Source of the DNA: Mesorhizobium sp. B2-8-5
GTDB taxonomy: Bacteria > Pseudomonadota > Alphaproteobacteria > Rhizobiales > Rhizobiaceae
Assembly: GCF_006440675.2 (NCBI RefSeq)
Contig: NZ_CP083951.1
Location: forward strand, 3,319,501-3,383,500
DNA: 64,000 bases
Reading direction: 5' to 3'
Part shown: piece by piece, positions 43,365-53,739 of the stretch
How positions within the stretch are numbered: the first letter of the stretch is position 1
Layout of the letters: each line of letters starts with the position of its first letter
Notes under the pieces: generated by a model
What the model was told of the DNA's origin: nothing
The model's input: only the letters and a program-made list of their open reading frames with translations
The model's database searches: none
Made by a program: the position numbers and the translations under genes

Positions 43365-44492
43365 ATGGAATTCTCTCCCCAACAGGACGAGGCTTTGAAA
43401 GCGGTCGGGCGCTGGCTCAAGGAGGGCCGGCCGCAGGTCTTTCGCCTGTTCGGCTATGCCGGCACCGGCAAGACGACGCTGGCGCGCTATTTCGCCGAGC
43501 ATGTCGACGGGCAGGTGCAGTTCGCCGCCTTCACGGGTAAGGCGGCGCAGGTGCTGCGTTCCAAGGGCGCGACCAACGCCCGCACCATCCATTCGCTGAT
43601 CTATAGGCCGAAGGGCGAGGAATCGGTCGAGGACGAGGTGACCGGCAAGACATCGATGTCGCCGACCTTTTCGCTCAACCGGCAAAGCCCGATTTCGCGC
43701 GCCAAGCTCGTCGTCATCGACGAATGCTCGATGGTCGACGAGCAGCTCGGCCGCGACCTGCAGAGTTTTGGCACGCCGATCCTGGTGCTGGGCGATCCGG
43801 CGCAGCTGCCGCCGATCTCGGGCGGCGGCTTCTTCACCGAACACGAACCGGACGTGCTGTTGACCGAGATCCACCGCCAGGCGCGCGACAATCCCATCAT
43901 CCGGCTGGCGCTCGACGTGCGCGAGGGCCGGGAATTCATGCATGGCGACTACGGCACGGCGCAGGTGATCGGCAGGGAAGGCGTCAACCAGGAGCTGGTG
44001 CTCAAGGCCGACCAGGTGCTGGTCGGGACCAACCGAACGCGCCGGCGCTACAATCAAAGGCTGCGCGAGTTGAAGGGATTCAACGCGGACTTCCCGCAGG
44101 CCGGCGACAAGCTGGTCTGCCTGCGCAACGATCCGGCCAAGGGGCTGCTCAACGGTTCGCTGTGGAAGGTGATGACCTCGTCGCGCGAGACGGTGAAGCC
44201 TGGCATCAACCTGCTGGTCTCGCCCGAAGAGGACGATCCGGATCGCGGCGTCGCCAAGATCAAGCTGCTCAAGGCGGCGTTCGAGGACCCGGATGCCGAG
44301 ATTCCTTGGCAGCAGAAGAAGCGCTTCGACGATTTCGACTATGGCTATGCGCTGACCGTGCACAAGGCGCAGGGCTCGCAGTGGAACGATGTCGTGCTGT
44401 TCGACGAGAGCTGGGCCTTCAAGGAGACCCGGCAGCGCTGGCTCTATACCGCCATCACCCGCGCCGCCGAGCGGCTGACGGTGGTGCGCTGA
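43365..44492 (+). CDS. RecD/Dda-like SF1 helicase
   Basis: A 375-residue SF1B helicase. Motif I is LFGYAGTGKTTLARYFAEH, Ia is FAAFTGKAAQVLRSKGA and TIHSLIY, II is LVVIDECSMVDEQL, III is ILVLGDPAQLPPISGGGFF, and V-VI are YALTVHKAQGSQWNDVVLFDE and RWLYTAITRAAERLTVV. It is much shorter than RecD2 and lacks RecBC partners, resembling phage Dda or short RecD-like proteins. It would unwind DNA 5' to 3' in repair. An exact SOS box upstream suggests damage induction. The ATG at 43365 is close to the first motif. Confidence 0.88.
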   Translation: MEFSPQQDEALKAVGRWLKEGRPQVFRLFGYAGTGKTTLARYFAEHVDGQVQFAAFTGKAAQVLRSKGATNARTIHSLIYRPKGEESVEDEVTGKTSMSPTFSLNRQSPISRAKLVVIDECSMVDEQLGRDLQSFGTPILVLGDPAQLPPISGGGFFTEHEPDVLLTEIHRQARDNPIIRLALDVREGREFMHGDYGTAQVIGREGVNQELVLKADQVLVGTNRTRRRYNQRLRELKGFNADFPQAGDKLVCLRNDPAKGLLNGSLWKVMTSSRETVKPGINLLVSPEEDDPDRGVAKIKLLKAAFEDPDAEIPWQQKKRFDDFDYGYALTVHKAQGSQWNDVVLFDESWAFKETRQRWLYTAITRAAERLTVVR

Positions 44493-44504
44493 CGCCTGTA
44501 AATG

Positions 44505-44906
44505 TCATGTCGGCCGCGCGCCAAGCCATTGCCAGGCGGCTTCCTCATCGTCGACATCGAAGCGCCTGAATTCGAAGGGCAACGCCTTGGGGAAAATGCC
44601 CGTGACGAGAGAAGCCCAGCTCGGCTCGCCGATGGCCGCGCAGCGCACGACATGTTGCATTGCGTCGGCAACGCCCTGGCGAAGCGTGTCCTGCGAGATA
44701 TTGGCCCAGTCCACGCTTTCCTCGTCGGTCAGCCTGACCAGCACGTCGATCCTCGGATGCAGCGCGTAGGCGGCCTCCAGCAGGCCGAACAGATTTTCCG
44801 CATCGGCCGGCGAGACATCGCCGACGACGTCGATGGCGAAAAGCGCGTCGCGGTTGGTTTCGATGCGGCGGATCGCCGGCACGGCTTCGAGGAAATTCAA
44901 TGGCAA
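44505..44906 (-). CDS. STAS/SpoIIAA-like protein
   Basis: A 133-residue protein: RDALFAIDVVGDVSPADAENLFGLLEAAY, RIDVLVRLTDEESVDWANI, VVRCAAIGEPSWASLVTGIF, and the end FRRFDVDDEEAAWQWLGA. The final WQWL and the alternating strand-helix pattern fit the SpoIIAA-like family, a membrane or lipid-associated domain related to STAS and CRAL-TRIO. The start is a TTG (44906, or a second TTG at 44900) after AAGGA. Function unknown. Confidence 0.78.
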   Translation of the reverse strand: MPLNFLEAVPAIRRIETNRDALFAIDVVGDVSPADAENLFGLLEAAYALHPRIDVLVRLTDEESVDWANISQDTLRQGVADAMQHVVRCAAIGEPSWASLVTGIFPKALPFEFRRFDVDDEEAAWQWLGARPT

Positions 44907-45008
44907 ATCCTTGTGTTAGCCTCCATCTATCCCCTGGAACACCCGAAACCCTCTATCTGTTCCCCTTAAAGGCGTTATAGATGCCCGCCGATCCACTGGA
45001 CCCAGTTC

Positions 45009-45749
45009 ATGCCCGCCAAGCTTTCGGTCAACCTCAACGCCGTCGCCATGCTGCGCAACCGCCGCGACCTGCCATGGCCGAGCGTGACCGGACTTGGCCG
45101 CATCGCACTTGCCGCCGGCGCGCATGGGCTGACGGTGCATCCGAGGCCCGATGAGCGGCACACCAGGCATTCCGACCTGCCGGAGATCAGGGCGCTGATC
45201 GACGACGAATTTCCTAGCGCGGAATTCAACATAGAGGGCTATCCGACCGAGGACTTCCTGGCGCTTGTCGAGAAGCATCAGCCCGAGCAGGTGACGCTGG
45301 TGCCCGACGACCCGGCGCAGGCAACCTCGGACCATGGCTGGAACTTCGCCGCCCAGGCGGCGTTCCTCACACCGATCGTCAAGCGGCTGAAGAAGGGCGG
45401 GTTCCGCGTGTCGCTGTTTTCCGACGCCGATCCGGATGGGGTGAACGCGGCTCGCGATACCGGCGCCGACCGCATCGAACTCTATACCGGTCCCTATGGC
45501 GGCTTCCATTCCGATTCCGCAAAGGCGGCCAAGGAGCTGGAAAGATTGGGAAAAACCGCTGACGCCGCATTCGCGGCCGGGCTTGGCGTCAACGCCGGCC
45601 ACGATCTGACCGTGAAGAACCTGCCGGCATTGGCCAAGCGTATTCCGGCATTGGCCGAAGTATCGATCGGACATGGGTTGACAGCCGATGCGCTGGAGTA
45701 TGGCATGGCCGGCACGATCGGACGGTTCTTGAAGGCCTGCGGATGGTAG
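45009..45749 (+). CDS. pdxJ: Pyridoxine 5'-phosphate synthase
   Basis: A 246-residue PdxJ. It closes the ring of pyridoxine phosphate from deoxyxylulose phosphate and aminoacetone phosphate. Signatures are [81 protein letters not shown], and [15 protein letters not shown], including the catalytic His and Glu regions. The ATG at 45009 is the standard start. It is a single gene with kup transporters following on the same strand. Confidence 0.95.
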   Translation: MPAKLSVNLNAVAMLRNRRDLPWPSVTGLGRIALAAGAHGLTVHPRPDERHTRHSDLPEIRALIDDEFPSAEFNIEGYPTEDFLALVEKHQPEQVTLVPDDPAQATSDHGWNFAAQAAFLTPIVKRLKKGGFRVSLFSDADPDGVNAARDTGADRIELYTGPYGGFHSDSAKAAKELERLGKTADAAFAAGLGVNAGHDLTVKNLPALAKRIPALAEVSIGHGLTADALEYGMAGTIGRFLKACGW

Positions 45750-45838
45750 GGCGCCTTGCGTAGTTTCGGCAGTCTTTGTGTGTCCCGCGCGATGCGGCGA
45801 CCCCGGAGCATGGCGAATCCGGTGAAGTGGGGTTCACG

Positions 45839-47749
45839 GTGCTAGCCAACACCAGCGAGACGGAATCCCTCGAACGTTCGGGCCATGCCGAAACCGAGCG
45901 GCAGCACAGCACCAAGGTTCTCATGCTTGGCGCGCTCGGCGTCGTCTATGGCGATATCGGCACGAGTCCAATCTACGCCTTCCGCGAGGCGCTGCATGCT
46001 TCGTCGAGCTCGGTTGCCCGCCATGACGTGCTCGGCGTGCTTTCGCTGATCGTCTGGGCGCTCACCATCATCGTCACGATCAAATATGTCGCCTTTGTCC
46101 TCAGGGCCGACAACAAGGGCGAGGGCGGCACGCTGTCGCTGATGTCGCTGGCGCGCAGCGCCTACCCACCAGGTTCCAAGCTCATCCTGGTGATCGGCCT
46201 TTGCGGCGCGGCGCTGTTCTTCGGCGATTCGATCATCACGCCGGCGATCTCCGTGCTGTCCGCGGTCGAAGGCCTGGAAGTGGTCACGCCGGCGCTCGAT
46301 GCCTATGTGGTTCCAATCACGCTGGTCATCCTGGCCGTGCTTTTCTCCGTGCAGCGCTTCGGCACGGGCAAAGTGGCGGCGGTGTTCGGACCCGTGACGG
46401 CGACATGGTTCGTAGCGATCGGCGCGGCCGGCCTCTATCACATCGTCGACGACCCATCCGTCTTCCTGGCGATCAACCCGTATTACGCGATCTACTATCT
46501 GGCCACCACGCCGACAGGCGCCTTCGTCACCGTCGGCGCGGTGTTCCTGGCGGTTACCGGCGCCGAGGCGCTTTATGTCGACCTTGGTCATTTCGGCCGC
46601 AAGCCGATCGTGATGGCCTGGTTCGCAATCGTTTTCCCTTGCCTGCTGCTGAATTACTTCGGGCAAGGCGCCTTCGTGCTTTCGCATGGCGGCAAGCCCA
46701 CCAACCCGTTCTTCCAGATGCTGCCCGAATGGGCGCTGATGCCGATGGTCGGCCTGGCGACGGCGGCCACCGTCATCGCCAGCCAGGCCGTCATTTCCGG
46801 CGCCTTCTCGCTGACAAGACAGGCCGTGCAGCTCAACCTTCTGCCGCGCATCGAGGTGCAGCACACCTCCGAGATGCAGAGCGGCCAGATCTATATGCCC
46901 AGGGTCAATCTCCTGGTCGCGCTCGGCGTGATGCTCCTGGTCGTCGGTTTCGGCAGCTCGAGCGCGCTGGCCTCGGCCTACGGCATTTCGGTGACGGGCG
47001 AGATGCTGATGACGACGATCCTTTTGTTCGTGGTGATGCGCTGGCTGTGGAAATGGCAGGTTGCTGCTGCTTTGGCGCTGGCAATGCTGTTCGGCGTCAT
47101 CGATCTCGGCTTCTTCTCGGCCAATGTCGTCAAGATCGTCGAAGGCGGCTGGGTGTCGATCACCGTCGCCTGCCTTATGGGCCTGATCATGTGGACCTGG
47201 ATCCGCGGAACCCGCTACCTTTTCGACAAGACGCGCCGCAACGAGATCCCGCTCGACTTCCTGGCGGCAAATCTGCTGAAGAAAAAACCGCAGCTGGTCT
47301 CGGGCACCGCCGTATTTCTGACCAGCGATCCGCTGAGCGCTCCGACGGCGCTGATGCACAGCCTGAAGCACTACAAGGTGCTGCACGAGAAAAACGTCAT
47401 CCTCTCGGTGGTGACGGCGCCGCAACCGGTGGTGCCGGACAGCGAGCGAGTCAAGATGGAGACGGTCAACGAGCTGTTCATGCGGGTGACGCTGACCTTC
47501 GGCTACATGGAACAGCCCAACATCCCGCGCGCGCTGGCGATCTGCCGCAAGCAGGGCTGGAAGTTCGACATCATGACGACGTCGTTCTTCCTGTCGCGTC
47601 GCTCACTGAAGGCGTCGCCCAATTCCGGCATGCCGGTCTGGCAGGACCGGCTGTTCATAAGCCTGGCGCGCTCGGCCGCGGATGCGACCGAGTATTTCCA
47701 GATTCCGACGGGGCGCGTGGTGGAGATCGGCACGCAGGTAGCGATTTGA
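45839..47749 (+). CDS. kup: KUP-family potassium transporter, first copy
   Basis: A 636-residue potassium-proton symporter with about 12 membrane segments. The family start is [24 protein letters not shown], followed by [17 protein letters not shown] and [20 protein letters not shown]. The last 150 residues form the soluble C-terminal domain. The best start is a GTG at 45839 ([13 protein letters not shown] follows); the longer frame to 45776 is unlikely. Its C-terminal domain is almost identical to that of the second copy at 47897. Confidence 0.93.
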   Translation: MLANTSETESLERSGHAETERQHSTKVLMLGALGVVYGDIGTSPIYAFREALHASSSSVARHDVLGVLSLIVWALTIIVTIKYVAFVLRADNKGEGGTLSLMSLARSAYPPGSKLILVIGLCGAALFFGDSIITPAISVLSAVEGLEVVTPALDAYVVPITLVILAVLFSVQRFGTGKVAAVFGPVTATWFVAIGAAGLYHIVDDPSVFLAINPYYAIYYLATTPTGAFVTVGAVFLAVTGAEALYVDLGHFGRKPIVMAWFAIVFPCLLLNYFGQGAFVLSHGGKPTNPFFQMLPEWALMPMVGLATAATVIASQAVISGAFSLTRQAVQLNLLPRIEVQHTSEMQSGQIYMPRVNLLVALGVMLLVVGFGSSSALASAYGISVTGEMLMTTILLFVVMRWLWKWQVAAALALAMLFGVIDLGFFSANVVKIVEGGWVSITVACLMGLIMWTWIRGTRYLFDKTRRNEIPLDFLAANLLKKKPQLVSGTAVFLTSDPLSAPTALMHSLKHYKVLHEKNVILSVVTAPQPVVPDSERVKMETVNELFMRVTLTFGYMEQPNIPRALAICRKQGWKFDIMTTSFFLSRRSLKASPNSGMPVWQDRLFISLARSAADATEYFQIPTGRVVEIGTQVAI

Positions 47750-47896
47750 CAGCCTCGATCTACGCCGGATGAAGAAGCCCGCGCGTACCGTATATTGAAA
47801 GCCCTGCGTCGGCGGCATGGGAGCCCTTACGTCGGGGCACTTGATATTGCACCGCAGCAAGCGTAGAGCACCGCGCGTTTTATCGGAGTGTCGTCC

Positions 47897-49813
47897 ATGG
47901 CCCTTGCCAATGGTGCTGAGGCAGAACCCGTCGACCAATCGAGCCATCCCGAAATAGAGCAGCACAGCACCAAGGTGCTGATGCTGGGCGCGCTCGGCGT
48001 GGTCTATGGCGACATCGGCACCAGCCCGATCTACGCGTTTCGCGAAGCGTTGCATGCTTCCTCGGGCGGCGACGTCGCCAACCGCGCCGACATTCTGGGC
48101 GTACTGTCGCTGATCATCTGGTCGCTCACGATTACAGTGACGATCAAGTACATCATGTTCGTGTTGCGCGCCGACAACCGCGGCGAGGGCGGCGTGCTGT
48201 CATTGATGGCGCTGGCGCGCGGTACCTTCCCGACACGCTCGGCGATCGTGCTGGGCATCGGTATCGTGGGCGCATCGCTGTTCTTCGGCGACGCGGTTAT
48301 CACGCCCGCCATCTCGGTGCTGTCGGCGGTCGAGGGCATGAATGTCGTCACACCTGCCTTCCAGCCCTATGTCGTGCCGCTGACCCTTTTGATCCTTGCG
48401 ATGCTGTTTGCTGTGCAACGCTTCGGCACCGGCGGCGTGGGCCTGGTGTTCGGCCCGGTTACCGCCGTCTGGTTTCTCGCGATCGGCCTGTCCGGTCTCA
48501 ATCACATCATCGACGACCCGGAAATCCTGTGGGCCATAAGCCCGCATTACATCGTGGCCTTCTTCATCAATTCACCGGATGTGTCTTTCGTCACGGTCGG
48601 CGCCGTCTTCCTGGCGGTCACCGGCGCCGAGGCGCTCTACGCGGACCTCGGCCATTTCGGCCGCAAGCCGATCGTGCTGGCGTGGCTGGCGATCGTGTTC
48701 CCCTGCCTGCTTTTGAACTATGCCGGGCAGGGCGCCTTCGTGCTTGCCAAGGGCGGCACGGTCGGCCATCCGTTCTTCGAGATGAACGAGGGCTGGGCGC
48801 TGATCCCGATGGTGGTGCTGGCGGCGGCGGCGACGGTCATCGCCAGCCAGGCGGTGATCTCCGGCGCCTATTCGCTCACCCGGCAGGCCGTGCAGCTCAA
48901 CATGCTGCCGCGGCTGGAAATCCTGCATACGTCGGAAAAGCAGTCCGGCCAGGTCTACATGCCGCGCGTCAACATGCTGATCGCGCTCGTCGTCATGATG
49001 CTCGTGGTCGGCTTCGGCGAATCCAGCAAGCTCGCCTCGGCCTATGGCATCTCGGTGACCGGCAACATGCTGGTGACGACGACGCTGCTGTTCATCGTCA
49101 TGACGCGCATCTGGAAATGGAACATCTGGCCGGCCATAGCACTCACCGCGGTGTTTGCCCTGATCGATATCGGCTTCTTCGCCTCCAACATCGTCAAGGT
49201 GTTCGAGGGCGGCTGGGCGTCGCTCGCGGTCGCCTTCGCCATCATCCTTGGCATGTGGACCTGGGTGCGTGGCAGCCGCTATCTGTTCGACAAGACGCGC
49301 CGCAACGAGATCCCGCTCGATTTCCTGGCGGGGAACCTTCTGAAGAAGAAACCGCAACTGGTGTCCGGCACCGCGGTGTTCCTGACCAGCGATCCGCTGA
49401 GCGCGCCGACCGCGCTGATGCACAGCCTCAAGCACTACAAGGTGCTGCATGAAAAGAACGTCATCCTGTCGGTGGTGACGGCGCCGCAACCGGTGGTGCC
49501 CGACAGCGAGCGCGTGAAGCTGGAGACGGTCAACGAGCTGTTCATGCGCGTGACCTTGACCTTCGGTTACATGGAGCAGCCGAACATCCCGCGCGCGCTG
49601 GCGATCTGCCGCAAGCAGGGCTGGAAGTTCGACATCATGACGACGTCGTTCTTCCTGTCGCGGCGCTCGCTGAAGGCGTCGCCCAATTCCGGCATGCCGA
49701 TCTGGCAGGACCGGCTGTTTATCGGCCTGGCGAAAACGGCGGCGGACGCGACGGAGTATTTCCAGATTCCCACCGGGCGCGTGGTGGAGATTGGCACGCA
49801 GGTCGCGATCTGA
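47897..49813 (+). CDS. kup: KUP-family potassium transporter, second copy
   Basis: A 638-residue paralogue of the preceding gene, in direct repeat after a 147-base gap with no recognised element. The start [16 protein letters not shown] at ATG 47897 has a GGAG eight bases upstream. [24 protein letters not shown] and [21 protein letters not shown] identify it. The membrane part differs widely from copy one, but the last 171 residues (from [11 protein letters not shown]) differ at only six positions, and 80 bases (47519-47598 versus 49583-49662) are identical. This suggests gene conversion. Confidence 0.93.
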   Translation: MALANGAEAEPVDQSSHPEIEQHSTKVLMLGALGVVYGDIGTSPIYAFREALHASSGGDVANRADILGVLSLIIWSLTITVTIKYIMFVLRADNRGEGGVLSLMALARGTFPTRSAIVLGIGIVGASLFFGDAVITPAISVLSAVEGMNVVTPAFQPYVVPLTLLILAMLFAVQRFGTGGVGLVFGPVTAVWFLAIGLSGLNHIIDDPEILWAISPHYIVAFFINSPDVSFVTVGAVFLAVTGAEALYADLGHFGRKPIVLAWLAIVFPCLLLNYAGQGAFVLAKGGTVGHPFFEMNEGWALIPMVVLAAAATVIASQAVISGAYSLTRQAVQLNMLPRLEILHTSEKQSGQVYMPRVNMLIALVVMMLVVGFGESSKLASAYGISVTGNMLVTTTLLFIVMTRIWKWNIWPAIALTAVFALIDIGFFASNIVKVFEGGWASLAVAFAIILGMWTWVRGSRYLFDKTRRNEIPLDFLAGNLLKKKPQLVSGTAVFLTSDPLSAPTALMHSLKHYKVLHEKNVILSVVTAPQPVVPDSERVKLETVNELFMRVTLTFGYMEQPNIPRALAICRKQGWKFDIMTTSFFLSRRSLKASPNSGMPIWQDRLFIGLAKTAADATEYFQIPTGRVVEIGTQVAI

Positions 49814-49887
49814 CAGACTGCGCCGCATAGGCTGACGTCCCGCAATCGCGGATGGAAGACGCGGTTGCTTTCGAAAGAGGCGGGGGC

Positions 49888-50928
49888 ATGAGCGACGGGT
49901 TGGTGCTTGTGACCGGCGGGTCCGGCTTCCTTGGCGCTCATTGCATCCTGTCGCTTTTGAACGCGGGCTACCGCGTGCGCACGACGGTGCGCTCGGCCAA
50001 GCGCGAAGCCGATGTTCTTGCCATGCTGAAGGTCGGCGGCGCCGAGCCGGGCGACGCGCTTTCCTTCGCTTATGCCGATCTCATGAGCGACAAGGGCTGG
50101 CCCGAAGCGGTTGCCGGATGCCGATATGTCCTGCACGTCGCTTCGCCCTTTCCGCCCGGCGTGCCGAAACACGAGGAGGACCTGATCGTTCCGGCCAGGG
50201 AAGGGGCGTTGCGCGTGCTGCGCGCCGCGCGCGATGCCGGCGTCGAACGGGTCGTGCTCACCTCGTCCTTTGCCGCCATCGGCTATGGCCAGGTACCGGT
50301 TCCCGGCCGTCCGTTTACGGAAGAGAACTGGACCGATCTGTCGCAGAAGGTGAGCGCCTACGTGAAATCGAAAACGCTGGCCGAGCGTGCGGCCTGGGAT
50401 TTCATCGATCGCGAAAGCGGCGCCTTGGAATTGGCGGTCGTCAATCCAGTCGGCATCTTCGGGCCGGTCCTGGGGCCGGATCATTCGACCTCGACGGACT
50501 TCATCAGGCGTCTGATGGATGGCGAGATGCCCGGCCTGCCGCGCATGGTGTTCGGCGTGGTCGACGCGCGCGACGTCGCCGACCTGCATCTGCGCGCCAT
50601 GACCAACCCCGCCGCCAGGGGCGAGCGGTTCCTGGCCATCAGCGGCGACTTCATGACGATGCTCGAGATCGCGCGGACGCTGAAGGCGCGGCTTGGCAAC
50701 GCAGGATCGCGTATTACGACGAGGGAGCTGCCGGACTGGCTGGTCCGGATCGTCGGCCTGTTCGACGGGCAAGCGGCCCAGATCGTGACGGAACTGGGCA
50801 AGCCGAGAAACGCCACGAGCGCCAAGGCCGTGCGCCTGCTCGGCTGGACGCCGCGATCACGCGAAGACGCGCTTTTGGCGACCAGCGAGAGCCTGATCCG
50901 GCTCGGATTGCTCAAGAAAACGAAGTGA
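49888..50928 (+). CDS. NAD-dependent epimerase/reductase (dihydroflavonol reductase-like)
   Basis: A 346-residue extended SDR. The cofactor motif is VLVTGGSGFLGAHCILSLLNAGY (GxxGxxG). The active-site Tyr and Lys lie in VSAYVKSKTLAER (YxxxK). The substrate part includes VVNPVGIFGPVLGPDHSTSTDFIRRLMDGEMPGLP, VDARDVADLHLRAM and a C-terminal LLGWTPRSREDALLATSESL. It resembles the dihydroflavonol-4-reductase-like aldehyde reductases. Substrate unknown. The ATG at 49888 follows a GGGGG site. It stands alone after the kup pair. Confidence 0.85.
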   Translation: MSDGLVLVTGGSGFLGAHCILSLLNAGYRVRTTVRSAKREADVLAMLKVGGAEPGDALSFAYADLMSDKGWPEAVAGCRYVLHVASPFPPGVPKHEEDLIVPAREGALRVLRAARDAGVERVVLTSSFAAIGYGQVPVPGRPFTEENWTDLSQKVSAYVKSKTLAERAAWDFIDRESGALELAVVNPVGIFGPVLGPDHSTSTDFIRRLMDGEMPGLPRMVFGVVDARDVADLHLRAMTNPAARGERFLAISGDFMTMLEIARTLKARLGNAGSRITTRELPDWLVRIVGLFDGQAAQIVTELGKPRNATSAKAVRLLGWTPRSREDALLATSESLIRLGLLKKTK

Positions 50929-50966
50929 GGCGCGCCGGGGGACGGCTTCCCCAGGCGCGCCAGACT

Positions 50967-51860
50967 TCAGCCGAGCAGGGCAGCCTTGTTCGTCTCGAGG
51001 AACTGCTTCAGCGTCCGCGGCTTGCGGCCAGATAGTTTTTCGACGGCATCGGTCACCTCTGCAATGCGGCCGGCGCGGGTGTTGGCGTCGAAGGAGACGA
51101 TGATGCGGGCGAAATCTTCGGGAACGCCGGCCGCTTTCACCCCTTCGGTCAGCGCCTCGTCCGGCAGTTGGATGACTTCCAGCGGCTTGCCGGTGACTTC
51201 GCTCACCAGAGCGGCGATCTCGCCCACGGTATGGGCCTGCGGACCGGTCAGCGTGTAGATCCTGCTCTCTTTCGTGCCGGAAGCAAGGCCGGCGGCAATG
51301 GCGGCCGCCATGTCGTCGCGCGCGCCATGGGCGATGCGTCCGTCGGCGGCCGACGTGTACCACTTGCCCGACGAAATGGCATGCGGAAGCGACATGAACA
51401 GGTTCTCCTGGTACCAGCCGTTGCGGAAGATGGTGTAGGGGATGCCGCTCGCCTTGATCGCCTGCTCGGTGCCGTAGTGGTCGCCGGCGAACAGCACCGG
51501 CGAGCCGGGCTCCGGATTGGGCATCGAGGTGTAGAGCAGATGCGAAACGCCTGCCGCCTTGGCCGCCGCGACCGCGGTCTCATGCTGCTTCAGGCGCCGG
51601 CCGGTTTTGAGGTCAAGGTCGCCGGTCGAGATTATCAGCACCTTGTCGGCGTCGCTGAATGCCTTCTCGAGCGAGGCCTTGTCATTGAAATCGGCGGCCC
51701 TGACGGTAACGCCGCGCGCCGCGAGATCCGCGAGGTTTTCGGGATTGCGCGTGGCGGCGATGATGCTTTCCGGCGCAATTTTCTGCGCTTCCAGCAAGTG
51801 ATCGATGACGGCGCGGCCAAGCTGGCCGGAGGCACCGGTGACGAGGAGTGTTTCGGTCAT
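50967..51860 (-). CDS. NmrA-type NAD(P)H:quinone oxidoreductase (QorB-like)
   Basis: A 297-residue atypical SDR. The nucleotide motif is LLVTGASGQLGRAVIDHLLE, followed by IIAATRNPENLADLAARGVTVRAADFND. HLLYTSMPNPEPGSPVLFAGDHYGTEQAIKASG and YTIFRNGWYQENL are typical of E. coli QorB (YtfG), a zinc-independent quinone reductase. It is divergent from a HxlR regulator, exactly as ytfG and ytfH are in E. coli, suggesting a quinone or electrophile stress pair. The ATG at 51860 was chosen over the frame to 51992, which runs across the promoter. Confidence 0.87.
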   Translation of the reverse strand: MTETLLVTGASGQLGRAVIDHLLEAQKIAPESIIAATRNPENLADLAARGVTVRAADFNDKASLEKAFSDADKVLIISTGDLDLKTGRRLKQHETAVAAAKAAGVSHLLYTSMPNPEPGSPVLFAGDHYGTEQAIKASGIPYTIFRNGWYQENLFMSLPHAISSGKWYTSAADGRIAHGARDDMAAAIAAGLASGTKESRIYTLTGPQAHTVGEIAALVSEVTGKPLEVIQLPDEALTEGVKAAGVPEDFARIIVSFDANTRAGRIAEVTDAVEKLSGRKPRTLKQFLETNKAALLG

Positions 51861-52001
51861 GGGAGGTTCCTGAATTGCGCCGATTGGCGGGTGCTGAGGT
51901 AGTCTCAAAAAGAGAGCAGCACTAAAATAGGAATTGACCTCAAGCCGTAAAGAAGGCAGTTTTTCGGGAGGTAGGCACGGCGAGGGAACCACCCCGACCG
52001 G

Positions 52002-52013
52002 TCGAAATTTCGA
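52002..52013. promoter_or_regulatory. Candidate HxlR operator
   Basis: TCGAAATTTCGA is a perfect 12-base palindrome, 15 bases before the ATG of the HxlR gene (52029) and within the 168-base divergent promoter region shared with the QorB-like gene. Autoregulation is inferred from position. Confidence 0.45.
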
Positions 52014-52028
52014 TCAGCGGATGTCGCG

Positions 52029-52436
52029 ATGGACAGCAAGATCTTCAATCTCAAAGCCAAGCTCGAGATCTATAAGGCCATGACGAACGGCGCCAATTTC
52101 GCCGACTGTCCGGTCCGCGACGTGATCCAGGGCATCAGTGGCAAATGGAGCTCGCTGCTGGTCATGGCGCTGGCCGAGAAGCCTTATCGGTTCGGCGAAT
52201 TGCGACGGCTGGTTCCCGACATCTCACAGCGCATGCTGACACAAACGCTCCACGACCTGCAGCGCGATGGCTATGTTCATCGCGAAGTGTTTCCGACCAA
52301 GCCGCCGAGCGTGGAATACAGCTTGACCGATCTTGGGCGCTCGATGTTCGCACCCCTGCAGATGCTGATCCAGTGGGCCGAGCTCAACCATGACGCCGTG
52401 CGCGCGGCCCGCGCAGCTTTCGATGCCCAAACTTGA
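52029..52436 (+). CDS. HxlR-family regulator (QorR/YodB-like)
   Basis: A 135-residue winged-helix regulator. [61 protein letters not shown] covers the whole HxlR motif: a cysteine near the N-terminus, GKW, and FGELRR...[10 protein letters not shown]. In relatives (YodB, QorR, HypR) this cysteine senses quinones, diamide or hypochlorite. It sits divergently from the QorB-like gene and probably represses it. Confidence 0.87.
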   Translation: MDSKIFNLKAKLEIYKAMTNGANFADCPVRDVIQGISGKWSSLLVMALAEKPYRFGELRRLVPDISQRMLTQTLHDLQRDGYVHREVFPTKPPSVEYSLTDLGRSMFAPLQMLIQWAELNHDAVRAARAAFDAQT

Positions 52437-52509
52437 TGGGCTTCGAAGCGCCAGCTTGATTTGACGATACTGGTGGGAGATTGTCGCGCCGGCTTGGCTT
52501 GGGCGGGCG

Positions 52510-53739
52510 ATGAGCAGATCTTACGATATAGCGATTGCCGGTGCCGGGCCGGCCGGACTGGCGGCAGGGCTCTATCTCAACCGGGCAGGGCACAAGGTCA
52601 CCATTTTCGAGCGTTTCGACGCGCCGAAGCCCCTCGGGTCCGGCCTCATACTGCAGCCGACCGGGTTGACCGTGCTCGCCGATCTCGGCCTGCTCGCCGA
52701 GATTCTTTCGCTTGGCAGCCGGATCGAGCGGCTGCACGGCACCGACGCCGGCAGCGGCCGCACTGTGCTCGAAGTCCGCTACGACGCGCGGCGCGGCCGC
52801 CGCTTCGGCCTCGCGGTGCACCGGGCGGCGCTGTTCGGCGTGCTCTACCGCGCTGCCTTGCGCGAAGCGATCGCCATCGAAACCAATGTCGAGGTCGAGA
52901 CGCTGGAGGCGGCCGAGCGCGCGACGCTCGTCTGCGGCAACGGCAGGCGGCTCGGCCCATTCGACCTCATCGTCGATGCCAGCGGCGCGCGCTCGAAGCT
53001 GCGGCACTATCTTGGCGATGCCGCGATGCCGCGGCCGCTCACCTATGGGGCATTCTGGGCGTCGCTCGGCTGGCGCGACGGCTTCGACGAACGCGCGCTG
53101 CTGCAGCGCTACGACAAGGCAAGCGTCATGGTCGGCGTGCTGCCGATCGGCCGGTCGGAGCCCGGCGCGGAAGACATGGCGGCGTTCTTCTGGAGCCTCA
53201 AGCCGGCCGACGCCGAACAGGTGAAGGCGAAGGGGCTCGACGCCTGGAAGGCGAGGGTGATTTCGGTATGGCCTGAGTGCGAGGTTTTCACCAGTCAGAT
53301 CGACAGTTTCGAGCAGCTCTCGCTCGCCCGCTATGGCCACCACACGATGACGCTGCCGGCCGGCCGACGGCTTGCCGTCATCGGCGACGCCGCGCACTCG
53401 ACCAGCCCGCAACTCGGGCAAGGCGCGAACATGGCGCTGCTCGACGCGGCGGCGCTCAGCCGTGCGCTGGCGCGGACGAACGGCATCGACGGCGCGCTGG
53501 AGACCTATGCGAGCGCGCGCCGTTGGCACGTGCGCGTCTTCCAGGCGCTGTCGCTGTCGCTGACGCCGTTCTACCAATCGGATTCCGCGGCCTTGCCCTT
53601 TGTCCGCGACCGCATGGTGGCGGCGCTGGCGAGGATTCCGCCGGGGCCGCAATTCCTCGCCGCCATGGTCGCCGGCACGGTGGTCGACCCCTTCAGGCGG
53701 ATCGGGCTTGCGGAGTTGCAGTGGCCTGCCGCTGGATGA
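52510..53739 (+). CDS. FAD-dependent monooxygenase (UbiH/PHBH superfamily)
   Basis: A 409-residue flavoprotein. The FAD motif is DIAIAGAGPAGLAAGLYLNRAGHKVTIFERFD (GxGxxG and Glu). The GxASGxRS-like motif appears as LIVDASGARSKLRHYLG and the third FAD motif as RLAVIGDAAHSTSPQLGQGANMALLDAAALSRAL. This superfamily hydroxylates aromatic or unsaturated substrates with NAD(P)H. The substrate is unknown. Its 3' end overlaps the converging GST gene by 47 bases. Confidence 0.87.
   Translation: MSRSYDIAIAGAGPAGLAAGLYLNRAGHKVTIFERFDAPKPLGSGLILQPTGLTVLADLGLLAEILSLGSRIERLHGTDAGSGRTVLEVRYDARRGRRFGLAVHRAALFGVLYRAALREAIAIETNVEVETLEAAERATLVCGNGRRLGPFDLIVDASGARSKLRHYLGDAAMPRPLTYGAFWASLGWRDGFDERALLQRYDKASVMVGVLPIGRSEPGAEDMAAFFWSLKPADAEQVKAKGLDAWKARVISVWPECEVFTSQIDSFEQLSLARYGHHTMTLPAGRRLAVIGDAAHSTSPQLGQGANMALLDAAALSRALARTNGIDGALETYASARRWHVRVFQALSLSLTPFYQSDSAALPFVRDRMVAALARIPPGPQFLAAMVAGTVVDPFRRIGLAELQWPAAG

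Noticed and set aside
45842..47425. Minus-strand ORF of 527 residues
   Set aside because: Antisense shadow of the first kup gene, dominated by His/Arg/Asp/Gln.
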